The notes beneath the pieces were generated by a model. That model worked only from the letters and a program-made list of their open reading frames with translations. It did no database searches and was not told where the DNA came from. From Turbatrix aceti (lineage: Eukaryota > Nematoda > Chromadorea > Rhabditida > Panagrolaimidae): a DNA stretch of 64,000 bases. The position numbers were made by a program, and so were the translations under genes. Positions 44,080 to 54,975 of this stretch are shown here, in pieces; the stretch's first letter is position 1, and each line of letters begins with the position of its first letter. The DNA lies in the NCBI GenBank assembly GCA_963969345.1, contig OZ017769.1, forward strand, positions 9,613,725-9,677,724. The letters are read 5' to 3'.

Positions 44080-46056
44080 TTAAAGTTGCTTTGAAGGGAA
44101 ATCTGATAATGAAGAACGCTTTTCTGTAACCAATTCAGGCCGTTTGAAAGTTAAAGATGAGGGTTTCGTTGGCATAATGGCGGGAAAATACGGTATGTAA
44201 TCGCCGTATTGCTGACAGATAACGTGACTTGCGTACTTTGGTAAGTCGGAAGGCCTCAAGACATAATCCAGCGTACCGTTTTCTAAAATAAGTGTATTTT
44301 CAAACTTGAAATGTTTTAAAAAATTGCTTGAAACGTACCCCAAAAAAATTCCGCAACAAGGATATCACTTTCTTCTAATTTTATACAAAATCCTGTCGCG
44401 TACGCCCTGTCACCTGGAGAATCTTTGCGCCTGCGGTTCAAGACTTTTTCTGAAAAGTTAATTTTGGATGTTGTACAATTTTTTTAAAATTTAAAATTTA
44501 CCGTGAAAATCGGCATACTTTACTGCGATAAGAATATCAGGTGACCAGTTGGGCGGACAATTTTTTTCAAGGTTTTTCAAAACTTGATCACAAGTTGTCA
44601 CATTGTCACCTCCTGGTTCCATAATCAGTGGTGCAAAGAAGTAGCAATCATCGATATCGGGATAACCGTATAACTTGACTTCATTTGAATATTTCAGACA
44701 GGGGTCGTCGAATGTCGTTGTTGTTGTCAGGGTGGTGGTCGTTGTTGTTGTCCGTGAACTTGTTGTCAGAGGCCTGGTACTTTTTATCAGCATTTTGGTT
44801 ACTTTTGTCTCGGGGTTGATAACTTTTATTGGCGGCGGCTTGGTTGGCATAATAGCGGGAAAATACGGTATGTACTTACCGTATTGCTGGCAGATAACAT
44901 GACTTGCGTACTTCGGTAAGTCTGAAGGCGTTGTGGCATAATCCACAGTACCGTTTTCTAAAATGTGTAATGTTTACAAATCTGAGGTACTTTAAAACAT
45001 ACCCAAAAAAAACTCAGCAGCAAGGATTCCTTTATCTTCAAATTTTGCACAAAATCCTGTTGCGTACGCCCTATCACCGGGAAAATCTTTGCGCCTGCGT
45101 TTCAACACTTTTTCTGAATTGTCATGAATTTTGGATGTTGTATTAATTTTTTAAATTCAAAACTAACCGTGAAAATCGGCATACTTTAGAGCAACGAGAG
45201 AATCAGGTGACCAGTTGGGTGGACAATTGTTTTCGATGTTTGTGAAAACTTGGTCACAGAGTGTCACATTGTCACCCTCTTGTTCCATGATCAGTGGTGC
45301 AAAAAGGTAGCACTCGTCGGTACCGGGATAACTGTATAACTTGACTTCTCTTGAAAGCTTCAAACAATGGTCGTCAGATCCTGGATCTATGTCGTTTGTG
45401 TCTGTCGTCCATTCTCCAGGAATAGAGAGATCTGACTCATTGGTATCCCGTTTCGGAAGCTTGGAAACGTCAATGGGGAACTTGGGTGGAAAATATTGTA
45501 TATACCTTTTGCTGACCTGACAGATAACATGGCTTGCAGACTTCAATATATTCCACGCTTTAATGTACTTAAATGTGTTGTTTTCTAAAAAAATATTTTT
45601 TTTGGAAAAAAAATTATGAAAACTCACTCGTATATAATCCCACATACGTGGTTCTGATTACTTCCGAACAATATCCCGAAGCGTAATCTGTATCATTTGG
45701 ATATTCCGCGCGTCTCACATTCAGGACTTGGTCTGAAAAAAAACTTTGATAATGCAATTGAAAACTTTTCAATGTTTCTGACCTTTAAAATCTTCTCTTT
45801 TGAGCGTCGAAAGAGTATAGATATTCCAGTTGAGAGGACAGTGCTGCTGTAGGAAGTTTATAGCACCGTCACATGATTTGGTAGTGCCTTTAAATGGTTC
45901 CATGAAGATTGGAGCGAATATATAGCACTCCTGTGTGCCGTTCATACCGTAGTATCTGACACCCCGATGTTCCTTGGGACATTCATCTCCGAATACCAGA
46001 GCGAAGAGAAGGAAAACAGCCACAGACAAAATCAACCAGAAAACTACTCGTCGCAT
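44080..46056 (-). CDS. ASH-C family paralog B, three tandem ectodomains
   Basis: Seven exons (46056-45783, 45732-45628, 45584-45168, 45113-45003, 44957-44502, 44449-44339, 44282-44080) join in frame to 558 residues; all introns are phase 1. MRRVVFWLILSVAVFLLFAL is the signal peptide. The ectodomain module is repeated three times. Each opens with a Cys (DECP, DHC, DPC) and continues YG..(E/D)CY.FAP, C(D), CPxNW, YP/FPxDxxYAxG(F/Y)C, and (Y/S)ASHVICQ. The six Cys of each module are conserved; the third is incomplete because the protein ends soon after its ASHVICQ. A poly-Thr stretch (TTTTTTTLTTTTT) links modules 2 and 3. There is no transmembrane helix, so this member should be secreted. Exons 2/3, 4/5 and 6/7 are clear repeats of one exon pair. 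Confidence 0.7.
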
Positions 46057-47038
46057 CTTGGCGGATGGTTTTGTTTTGTCTACAACTGCACAAAACTGAC
46101 AACCATTTTTATAATTTTCAGTGAGGAAATGCAAAATAACGTGCGTTGTTGATCGTGGAATGAATCAATTAACCGAAAGTGTATCGTGTATTATAATTTG
46201 CGCATAGACAAACCTAGAGTGCCGTTGCCGCCTTCTGTTCGACTACGGCAACAAACGTACTGTGTATGGTGTATCTGTGTGTCGGTGTAACAAAATAAAG
46301 CATACACGCACACACTTTGTCTAACTCCAACTACTGAGGTTACACCACAAAAAGTACGGCATTTTACTGTCCAATTCAATGAGGTCAGCATGTATGAAGA
46401 TGTACTTTTTTAAACGTACCAAAAAATATCCCAGGTGACTCCCATGGGATTCCCATGTGAATCCCATGGGAGTTTCGCCACCCTGCTTTGTTGTTGCGGT
46501 TGAATGCCCTATTTTCCCAGTACCCAGTAACGGCACTGCGGGTTCTGTTTCCCTAATAGCTGTAACTCGGATTGACAGCACACCGATTAGTTAATCGGCA
46601 CGACAAAATTATTATTGTTTGAAAAAAAAGCGACCGGTGTAAGTGCGCATACAGTACACCTAGTAAACAAACAATCGTAGGGATACACGCGGAGGTGTGC
46701 ATGCATTGCCCGGCCCTACTTGTATTTTTTCGGCCAGGTCTGCGCAGCTTTAGCTTGCTGCTTTAAAATTTTTTTTTGGTACAGATGGTGTGGTGTAACT
46801 GTGTAAAATAGCGTATAAATAGATACACCAGTATATTTCTGTTTAAAGCAACGGTTCTTGTATCTGTTTAAAATACACATTTTTTTTAAATACAAAATTC
46901 AAGACCATGTCCGCCCTTGCTATCCGTTTTCTCATCGCTTTCGCGTGCCCTTTCCGTGTTGCTGCCACGTCTACTCGTGACACGTGTTCTGCAAATGTCT
47001 GATTGCTGTGTGCCGACGCCGACATGATTCAGTAAGTT
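46057..47038. other. Spacer between paralogs C and B
   Basis: No gene is supported. It contains the small foldback at 46434-46484 and a short palindrome near 46581-46600. Confidence 0.35.
46434..46484. repeat. Small foldback element
   Basis: Perfect 15-base arms ACTCCCATGGGATTC (46438-46452) and its inverse (46459-46473) around a 6-base loop. They are followed by GTTTCGCCACCCT, whose inverse AGGGTGGCGAAAC resembles the ends of the elements at 20.8 and 53.2 kb. Confidence 0.5.
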
Positions 47039-49649
47039 TTACTTTTCATTATTTATTAACAGGTTTACGATTTCCGATTTTTCCAATTCCGATTTTCCCA
47101 TATCTGAGACGTTCATAATTATAGATTTGGGAGGTGTTGGGATGCTAACCGCACGGAAGCTGTCTTTTATGAAACGAGGATCAACTGCGAACTTGGGGGT
47201 AGGAGGCGGCTTTTTGACAGACGGAAGAATCACGTCACAGCATATGAGCACGAACAAGGCACCACCGACGAAGAGCAAAAATCCCGAAAATGCGATGATG
47301 ACGTATCCGAACAGAGCGACTGAAACGGGGTTTTTAGGGTCTGGATAAAGTTCGGTTAACATACGTGAGCCTTCTTCCGTTTGCGAACTTTCTTCGGGTA
47401 ACGCGGTTGGCACATCTGGAGGAACCGGAGGCGAAGTGGAAAACGAAGAAGAAGACTCGGGGTAAGGAAACGAGGAGATAGGTGGAATCGGAAGGGAAGT
47501 GGGTTTCTTGGTAGACAGCTTCGTGGACCGCAATCGCTGAGTGGAATGGGACGACGGGAGAGTAGGCGACTCCGTTGATCCGTTTTTAGCAGACATTTCG
47601 GATGTTGGGGGTTTGGACGATGCAACTGTGATCGGGTGCGTTTCAGGAACAGTAGAACTTGACGACTGCGTTTCAGGAATTGTTTCGACAGGCGCCATTG
47701 GTTTGGTTGGTGGTTCGGTTTTCGGAGTTGTCTCAACGGGCGTCGTCGGTTCGGTTGGTAATTCGGTTTCAGGAATTGTCTCGATAGGCGTCACCGGTTT
47801 GTTTGGTGGTTTGGATTCAGGGGTATTCTCGATAGACGTCGTTTGTTCGATTGCAGGAGTTGTCTCAAAAGGCGTCATCGGTTCGGTTTCATTTGTCGAC
47901 GGCTCGATCATCTTCGGTACCGTCGTCGTCATCGGTGCACTTGTTGTCGGCCGTTTGGTTTTTTTGGCCTTTGTCGGGGGGGTAGTTGATATAGTCGTAG
48001 TCGCTTCCGTTTCAGGGACGGTGGAACTGGATGGCATTTCAGTAGTTGTCTCGACAGGCATTGTGGTTGGTGGTTCGGTTTCCGGAGTTGTCTCGACAAG
48101 AGTCGTCGGTTTCGTTGCTGGTTCGGTTTCGGGGGTTGTCTCGACCGGCGCAATCGGTTCGGTTGCTGTTTCGGTTTCCATAGTTGTCTGGACAGGCATT
48201 ATCGGTTCAGTTTCAGAGATTGTCTCAACGGGCGCCATTGGTTCGGTTTCTGAAGTTGTCTCGACAGGCGTCGTCTGTTCGGTTTCAAGGATTGTCTCAA
48301 CAGGCGCCTTTGATTCGGTTAGTGGTTCGGTTTCGGGGGTTGTCTCGACAGCCGTCGCCAGTTCCGTTGGTGGTTCGGTTTCGGGGGTTGTCTCGACAGG
48401 CGTCGTCTGTTCGGTTTCAGGGGTTGTCTCAACAGGCGACTTTGGTTTGGTTAGTGGTTCGGTTTCCGTAGTTGTCTCAACAGGCGTCGTCGGTTTGGTT
48501 TCAGGGGTTGTCTCGACAGGCGTCGCCAGTTCCGTTGGTGGTTCGGTTTCGGGGGTTGTCTCGACCGGCGCAATCAGTTCGGTTGCTGGTTTGGTTTTCG
48601 AAGTTGTCTGTACAGGCATTGTCGATTCAGTTTCAGAGATTGTCTCAACGGGCGCCATTGGTTCGGTTCCTGAAGTTGTCTCGACAGGCGTCGCCAGTTC
48701 CGTTGGTGGTTCCGTTTCGGGGGTTGTCTCGACAGGCGTCGTCTGTTCGGTTTCAAGGATTGTCTCAACAGGCGCCTTTGGTTCGGTTAGTGGTTCGGTT
48801 TCCGTAGTTGTCTGGACAGGCATTGGCGGTTCGGTTTCAGGGATTGTCTCAACGGGCGTCATCGATTCGGTTGGTGGTTCGGTTTCGGGGACTGTCTCAA
48901 CAGGCGCCTTTGATTCGGTTAGTGGTTTGGTTTCCGGAGTTGTCTCGACAGGCGTCGCCAGTTCCGTTGGTGGTTCGGTTTCGGGGATTGTCTCAACAGA
49001 CGTCGTCTGTTCGCTTTCAGGGGTTGTCTCAACAGGCGTCATCGATTGGGTTGGTGGTTCGGTTTCACTTGTAGACGGCTCGATCGTGGTAATTACAGGT
49101 TGGGACACCGCAGTCGTTTTTATCGTGCATAAAACATGACTGGCGTGTTTCTGCAGTTCTAATTTATCGACGTAACCCGAACTACCGTTAGCTAAATTAT
49201 ATAAAAATTAGTCGTTTGAAATATAAACTGTTTTAAATGTACCGAAAAATACCAACACGTCTGTATCAACGTCTGAGCGGTCTCCTGTGGCGTACCCTTT
49301 GTCATTAGGAAAATCGGTATTTCTGGGCCCAAAGACCTTTTCTGAAAAAAAATCAAGTTTTTATATCAACCTTTTTTTGTGACATACCGTAGAATGACCT
49401 ATTTTCATGGCCAACAATTCCAACTTCCCAGCTAGGGGGACAAAATCGCAGTAGGTAATCGCTGACGCTTTCATATTTTTGCTTAGGTTCGTAAATCTCA
49501 CCAAAGGCATAGCAGTCATCAGCAGTAATACCACCGTACAACTTTGCACTGCTGTTGAACGATAAAACGGAGCACTCACTTTCGACAGCCGATGAGAACC
49601 GTGACAGAAGGGCAACTGCCAAACTGAAGCAAAAAACAGCTCGTCGCAT
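47039..49649 (-). CDS. ASH-C family paralog C, long mucin-like membrane protein
   Basis: Three exons (49649-49388, 49341-49243, 49191-47039) join in frame to 837 residues, all phase 1. Signal peptide MRRAVFCFSLAVALLSRFSS. The ectodomain has ESECS, KLYGGITADDCYAFGEIY, RFCPPSWEV, TDFPNDKGYATGD and HASHVLCT. It keeps four of the six Cys of paralog B. Exon 3 encodes about 500 residues of imperfect Thr/Glu/Pro repeats (VETTPETEPPTE-like units, about 39 bases each), then a Ser/Pro-rich stalk. The transmembrane helix LFGYVIIAFSGFLLFVGG lies at about 747-777. The 60-residue tail includes NVSDMGKSELEKSE, conserved in E and F. The Thr density implies heavy O-glycosylation. A 532-residue antisense frame is an artefact of the repeat. 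Confidence 0.75.
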
Positions 49650-50054
49650 CTTGACGAATCGTTTATTTCATGTGCGAAGTCAAACAATGACACAACTGAT
49701 TTCATGAGAAAAATGCAAATAAGCGTATTCCCACGAATTTGCATTTTTTGCTGTACGTGATCGATATGAATGATTAGTAACAAAATCTTTGGCCAAGCTT
49801 TTGATCAACGGCTAGACTAAAATTATAAACAACCGATAGGACGAATCGTCGCATCTTGGCGGAAAGTTTGATTCAAGTGATCGAACTTTGCGAACATTTC
49901 ACCTGTTTATGATTTGCAAATTTCTAACTATCAAAGTTCGCATGCGAAAGTTGTCAGACCTGCGAGCCAAGTTTTCCTGGTTTATTCAATTTACTTTTGA
50001 AGAACAATTCAACAAGTAACAAACACGTTATACCACAAATAAAAAATTAAACAC
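49650..50054. other. Upstream region of C and downstream region of D
   Basis: Contains the promoter of paralog C and the paralog-A-like remnant listed next. Confidence 0.35.
49835..49975 (-). pseudogene. Remnant of an ASH-C gene start and promoter
   Basis: CCGCCAAG-ATGCGACGATTCGTC reproduces the first codons (MRRF) and upstream block of paralog A, including the TTCGCATGCGAA palindrome. The frame then reads only about 20 residues with no Cys module. It is a leftover of a deleted copy. Confidence 0.6.
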
Positions 50055-50920
50055 TTATTTACCACTTCGGTGTTTCTTACTTCTTCTGGAATGTTTGTGA
50101 CGATTGTTTTGGGAGGTTGGACATTTTGCAGCAAATAGTATAAATACGAACAGGATGGAACTGACAAAGAACAACACTATCGCAAATGCGATAACGATGA
50201 ATACGGGAACTTTGGGTACTTCATCCGAAGGCAGCGGGAGAGAAGAGAAAGGCTTGATGGCTCTTGGCGTCTTCATCGTCGGAACAGTTTTTGTCGTCCT
50301 TTTGGTAGTCGTAGTCGTATTTTTCGTTGCTGACATTGTTGGAAAAAGAGGTGGTAAATCGGATATTTTTTTATGCTTTACCGTGCATGCTATATGACTG
50401 GCGTATTCTAGCAGTTTTGATATTGTAACGTACTCTCGTCTACCGTCTCCTAAATTAAATACTATAAATAAGTAATTTGAAATATTTATAAACTATTTTT
50501 TAAATGTACCGAAAAAAACCGACACGTCTGTATCAACGTCTGAGCGATCACCTGTAGCGTACCCTTTGTCACTAGGAGAATCATTTTTCCTTGGGCCGAA
50601 GACTTCTTCTAAAAAAATAAAGTTTTTTTGGTTACTTGGAAATTAGACTTACTGTAGTAATGTTGTTCCAAATATCCAACTATTACAGGACTCCAGTTGG
50701 GGGGACAAAGTCGCTGTAGATAATCCTGGATTTGTCCATGACTGACATCACTATCCGGTGGTTTGTCGTAAATCACACCAAAAGCAAAGCATTGGGCAGT
50801 ATTGATACCGCCGTAGTACCTTACACCTTGATATGTGTGAGGGCAGACATTTTCGACAGCCGATACAAGACGTGACAGAAAGACAACTGCCAAAGCGAAG
50901 CGGAAAACAGTTCGTCGCAT
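50055..50920 (-). CDS. ASH-C family paralog D, short membrane protein
   Basis: Three exons (50920-50653, 50608-50510, 50449-50055) join in frame to 253 residues, all phase 1. Signal peptide MRRTVFRFALAVVFLSRLVS. Ectodomain: ENVCPHTYQGVRYYGG, AQCFAFGVIY, RLCPPNWSPVI, NDSPSDKGYATGDRSD and YASHIACTV. It has four Cys and lacks the two extra ones of B. Instead of a long mucin region there is a short Thr/Lys stretch, then a helix (VPVFIVIAFAIVLFFVSS) and a short basic tail ending SKKHRSGK, unlike the tail of C, E and F. Exons 1 and 2 and about 110 bases of promoter are almost identical to paralog E. Confidence 0.72.
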
Positions 50921-51274
50921 CTTGACGGGTAGTTTATCTCAACTGCCATGCTCAATAACTGTTCTACGATCGTAGTAATGTAATGCTAAATATCATATTT
51001 ACATGACGCTTGATGGTGACGTCAAATTCAAGAGTAAGGTAATCAACAAGTAACTTACCATGGTGTTGTTGGAAAATGGAAAGCATTTTTTAAACATATA
51101 AATGATAATATCTTGTGATACTTCACAGGATATTATCATTTATGTGATATTGAGTGTCTTTTGGCAATGCCACATTTAGCCCGTTCTCATCGTTAGGATT
51201 CAGTCTATGGGTTTATTCAATTTCTGAACAGACACGATTAAAACATGTTATATTACAATGAAAATATTATAACA
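50921..51274. other. Spacer between D and E with a hairpin
   Basis: The promoter of D, then a perfect-arm hairpin (AAATGATAATATC near 51100-51112 with its inverse near 51129-51142). Its text recurs inside the foldback element at 53.5-53.7 kb. Confidence 0.4.
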
Positions 51275-52607
51275 TCATTTGGGAAGATTTATCATTTCAG
51301 ATTTTCCCAATTCAGATTTTCCCATATCTGAGACATTCATGACGATGGATTTGGGAGGTTGTTCGGCGCCAGCAGCGCTAGGAGGTATAATTCCTAAACG
51401 TGGATCAAGCTGAGAGGTAGGCGGCGGCTTTTTGCCTGATGGAAGAATCACATCACAGAATATGAGCACGAACAGAGCACCACTAACGAAGAGCAAAAAT
51501 CCCGAAAATGCGATGACGACGTACCCGAACAGAGCTTCTGAAACGGGAATTTTAGGGTCTGGATAAAGTTCGGTTAACCTACGTGAGATTTCTTCCGTTT
51601 CCGAACTTTCTTCGGGTAACGCGGATGGCTCATCTGGAGTATCCGGAGGCAGTGGAGAAGACGAAGAAGTCTCGGGGAGAGGAGACGAGGAGACTTCGAC
51701 AGGAGGCATTGGAGGAGGAGTGGGTTCCGTGGTGACCGGTAATGGCTCAGTGGAATTGGACGACGGGAGAGTAGGCGACTCCGCAGATTTGTTTTGATCA
51801 GATTCTTCAGATGTTGGGGGTTCTGTCGATGCAACTGTAGTCGGATGCGTTTCAGGAGTAGTCTCGACGACGGACGTCGTTGGTTCCGTCGGTGGTTCCG
51901 TCGTTGGTTCCGTCGGTGGTTCCGTCGGTGGTTCCGTCGGTGGTTCTGTCGGTGGTTCGGTTTTAGGGGTAGTTTCAGTAGTCGTAGTTGTTGTTGTCGT
52001 CGTTGTCGTTGTTGTCGTCGTTGTCGTTGTTGTCGTTGTTGGAAAAACAGGTGGTAAATCGGATATTTTTTTATGCATTACCGTGCATGCTATATGACTG
52101 GCGCGTTCTAGCAGTTTCGATATTGGGACGTACTCTTGTCTACCGTCTCCTAAATTAAATGTTATAAAATATTTATAAAATATTTTTTAAACGTACCAAA
52201 AAAAACCGACACGTCTGTATCAACGTGTGAGCGATCACCTGTAACGTACCCTTTGTCACTAGGAGAATCATTTTTCCTTGGGCCGAAGACTTCTTCTAAA
52301 AAAATAAAGTTTTTTTGGTTACTTGGAAATTAGACTTACTGTAGTAATGTTGTTCCAAATATCCAACTATTGCAGGACTCCAGTTGGGGGGACAAAGTCG
52401 CTGTAGATAAGCCTTGACTTGATCACGGCCGACAATTTTTTCCGATGGTTTGTCGTAAATCACACCAAAAGCAAAGCATTGGGCAGTATTAATACCGCCG
52501 TAGTACCTTACACCTTGATATGTGTGAGGGCAGACATTTTCGACAGCCGATACAAGACGTGACAGAAAGACAACTGCCAAAGCGAAGCGGAAAACAGTTC
52601 GTCGCAT
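51275..52607 (-). CDS. ASH-C family paralog E, mosaic mucin-like membrane protein
   Basis: Three exons (52607-52340, 52295-52197, 52149-51275) join in frame to 413 residues, all phase 1. The first ~160 residues match paralog D (same signal peptide, same YYGG..QCFAFGVIYDKP and CPPNWSP). The stalk, helix and tail (STEPLPVTTEPTPPPMPPVE, LFGYVVIAFSGFLLFVSG, NVSDMGKSELGKSE) match paralog F almost exactly. Between them lies a run of about twenty Thr followed by EPPTEPPTEP-like repeats. The transmembrane helix is at about 329-359. The mosaic suggests recombination in the Thr repeat. Confidence 0.75.
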
Positions 52608-52905
52608 CTTGACGGGTAGTTTATCTCAACTGCCATGCTCAATAACTGTTCTACGATCGTAGTAATATGCTAAATATCGCATTTGCATGACGCTTAATTA
52701 ATGGCAGCGACAAATTCCCATATAGGGGGAATGATTCCTCGAGGCATGGCACACGCGATACTCTCATATGGATTTTGGTTTTCTTCGTTTTTTATTTCAT
52801 GGATGAAGCATGATCATTTTTGATGACATGGGCAGAAGCACTCCGGGCTTTTTTGTGCCGCATACTGTGAAAACATTTCTATGATTTCTGATGAACTTCT
52901 TGATT
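52608..52905. other. Upstream region of paralog E
   Basis: About 75 bases next to the start are nearly identical to the region upstream of paralog D. The rest is unique. Confidence 0.35.
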
Positions 52906-52920
52906 TCGGCATGATAGATT

Positions 52921-53102
52921 CAATTCAATTCAATTTATCTCTTACTCGTACACACGGGATTATACAAATCAGTGGGGTCGTACGAAGAGGGGTCATCAAA
53001 GAAAAACAATCCGTCTGAAATCGAAGTCTTTGGTAGGAACGTTGTAGGCAATTGCGAGGTCGTCGGTCCAGCGCGTGCGTGGTCGTCCTAGCGGTCGCTT
53101 GG
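52921..53102 (-). mobile_element. 5'-truncated LINE fragment with target duplication
   Basis: On the minus strand it encodes KRPLGRPRTRWTDDLAIAYN, the GRPRxRW(S/T)DD signature found at the C-terminus of RTE/CR1-type reverse transcriptases, then a stop at 52996-52998 and a tail ending in ATTGAATTGAATTGAATC-type repeats. It is flanked by perfect 15-base direct repeats TCGGCATGATAGATT (52906-52920 and 53103-53117). A short 3' piece with a long target duplication is what target-primed reverse transcription leaves behind. Confidence 0.8.
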
Positions 53103-53211
53103 TCGGCATGATAGATTGCATGTAAAAAGATACAAAACTTTGAATATTTGTCGGATTGTATTTCTAATCATTCGGATGCCACTTCTGGTCCCCAACGAAT
53201 GTACTCATTGT

Positions 53212-54110
53212 AGGGTGGTGAAATCTCCAGGATGATTTCAACTCAGCGAAAAATCTCCGGAGATTCTCTCGAAATCTCAGGAGATTCTCCCCCAAATCTC
53301 CTGGAAAACCCCGTTTTCCAAAAAAACATTCAAAAATAATGTTACCCCCCCCCCTAAAAAAATTAGGTTTAGTGACACTACTCCTATTTTAACAACTTTT
53401 TACAGTCTTTCCTATTTTGTCAACCGAGTCCTATTTTGCCAACTTTAAAAAAAAAGGTGCATTAGGGGTTCTTGCGTGCGCTAAAGACAACTGTGTTGTT
53501 GTCAGAGGGCATGGATGACTTTATCACGAGATATTATCATTTTTAGTGATAATTTTTTTGTAAAAAAACAGAAAAACATTTTGTGTTTTATTTTTTGGAA
53601 CGCATTTTTGGAACACAGTACTATTTGATTTTAGTTATGAATCAAAGAATGTTAACACATTATTATTTAATTAGTCTGCTCTTGACTAAAAATGATAATA
53701 TCTCGTGATAAAGCCATCCATGCCCTCTGACAACAACATTGGCTTCAGCGTATGCAAGAACTCATAATGCACCTTTTTTTTAAGTTGTTAAAATAGGACT
53801 CGGTTGACAAAATAGGAAAGACTGTGAAAAGTTGTCAAAATAGGAGTTGGTAGTTAAAATAGCAGTCGGCCGGGTTCTGTCCCTTTGTATTGTACGTGAA
53901 TAAACCCTAACTCTAACCCCGACAACCAGTGGACACCTACCCCCACAGTTCTGTTATGTTTCAGACATATTGCTAACGCATTTGTGTTAGCAGCAATTTA
54001 TAAAAACACTGTTTTTCATTATTTGTTTCATTATTTCCCGTATAATCATTTTTAAAATTGAATCGGGAGAATCTCCGGAGATTCTCCAAAGAAATTTTCC
54101 TGCTTCGCCA
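53212..54110. mobile_element. Possible ~900 bp element hosting a nested foldback
   Basis: The left edge AGGGTGGTGAAATCTCC and the right edge (minus strand TTGGCGAAGCAGGAAAATTTC, then GAGAATCTCCGGAGATTCTC) resemble the two ends of the element in the PRP8 intron. The foldback at 53381-53845 lies inside. The boundaries are uncertain. Confidence 0.35.
53381..53845. mobile_element. Foldback element with ~180 bp inverted arms
   Basis: The left arm starts CTCCTATTTTAACAAC and runs through TTCTTGCGTGCGC and AGAGGGCATGGATG to GAGATATTATCATTTTTAG (about 53,555). The right arm (about 53,685-53,845) is its inverse with scattered differences. A ~130-base A/T-rich loop separates them. No coding region. 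Confidence 0.75.
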
Positions 54111-54245
54111 ATCTGTCTCGCTGACACCGCTGACAATCTCCAAATGTCAAATGCATTGCATTTCATTTATTTACTGTCATTACACAATTTTCCCAACAGT
54201 GATTTTTGAATCACAGAATGATTTGCCAAATCATTCTAAGAGAAG

Positions 54246-54784
54246 CAGAGTTGTTCAATTCGGCCATTTTCAGCGCTCGCTCTGCTCGCGCTCTTTGAAC
54301 AATTCAATTTTCCGTGCTCGCTCTGCTCATGCTCTTTGAGTTCCTAAAATTTTCGCGCTCGCTCCGCTCGCGCTCTTTTATTCTCAGATTTTCTGCTCTT
54401 GCTCTGCTCACGCTCGTGAGTTGAGCAGGAGCGAGCAATGAGCAAACATGGCTCACACATAAAAATGTGAATTTTGAGCCAAAATTCAGTTCCTCACTAA
54501 AAGAAAGACCGTATACTCCTTCGAGATACCCCCAACATCGTGTTTTTGGTCGAAATTACCAGTATTTTAGTATTTGTAGCACTAAATTTATAGTGAGCAG
54601 TGCTCATTTTAAAAATTTCTCTTGCTCGCTCTGCTCGCGCTCTTTGAGCAATTCAATTTTTCGTGCTCGCTCTGCTCATGCTCATTGAGCACTCCAATTT
54701 TTCGCGCTCGCTCCGCTCGCGCTCGTGAGCTGAGCAGGAGCGAGCAGTGAGCAGGAGCAATTTGGTGAGCATCGAACAACTCTG
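54246..54784. mobile_element. hAT-like element, 539 bp, copy 2 (inverted)
   Basis: Same terminal repeats as copy 1 (CAGAGTTGTTC / GAACAACTCTG) in opposite orientation, flanked by perfect 8-base duplications AAGAGAAG (54238-54245 and 54785-54792). The inside is the same GAGC-type array and central block; the two copies are close to identical in length. Confidence 0.85.
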
Positions 54785-54975
54785 AAGAGAAGTAAGTAGC
54801 AATACTGTCTAAGTTGTAACAAATGGCACCATGTTTACAGTAATTGACAGGATTTGATGCAACGGTGCTGACAAGCCAAACAAGCGGCAAACTATATGCT
54901 TTATGCAATTTATGTTCAGAACCAAATAATTACAAACAGTTAAACAAGTTATATTACAATCAAAATATCATAACA

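Noticed and set aside
47541..49139. 532-residue plus-strand frame over the mucin array (SGVVSTGV repeats)
   Set aside because: Antisense shadow of the Thr/Pro repeat of paralog C, which has a signal peptide, helix and correct splicing. The antisense frame has none.
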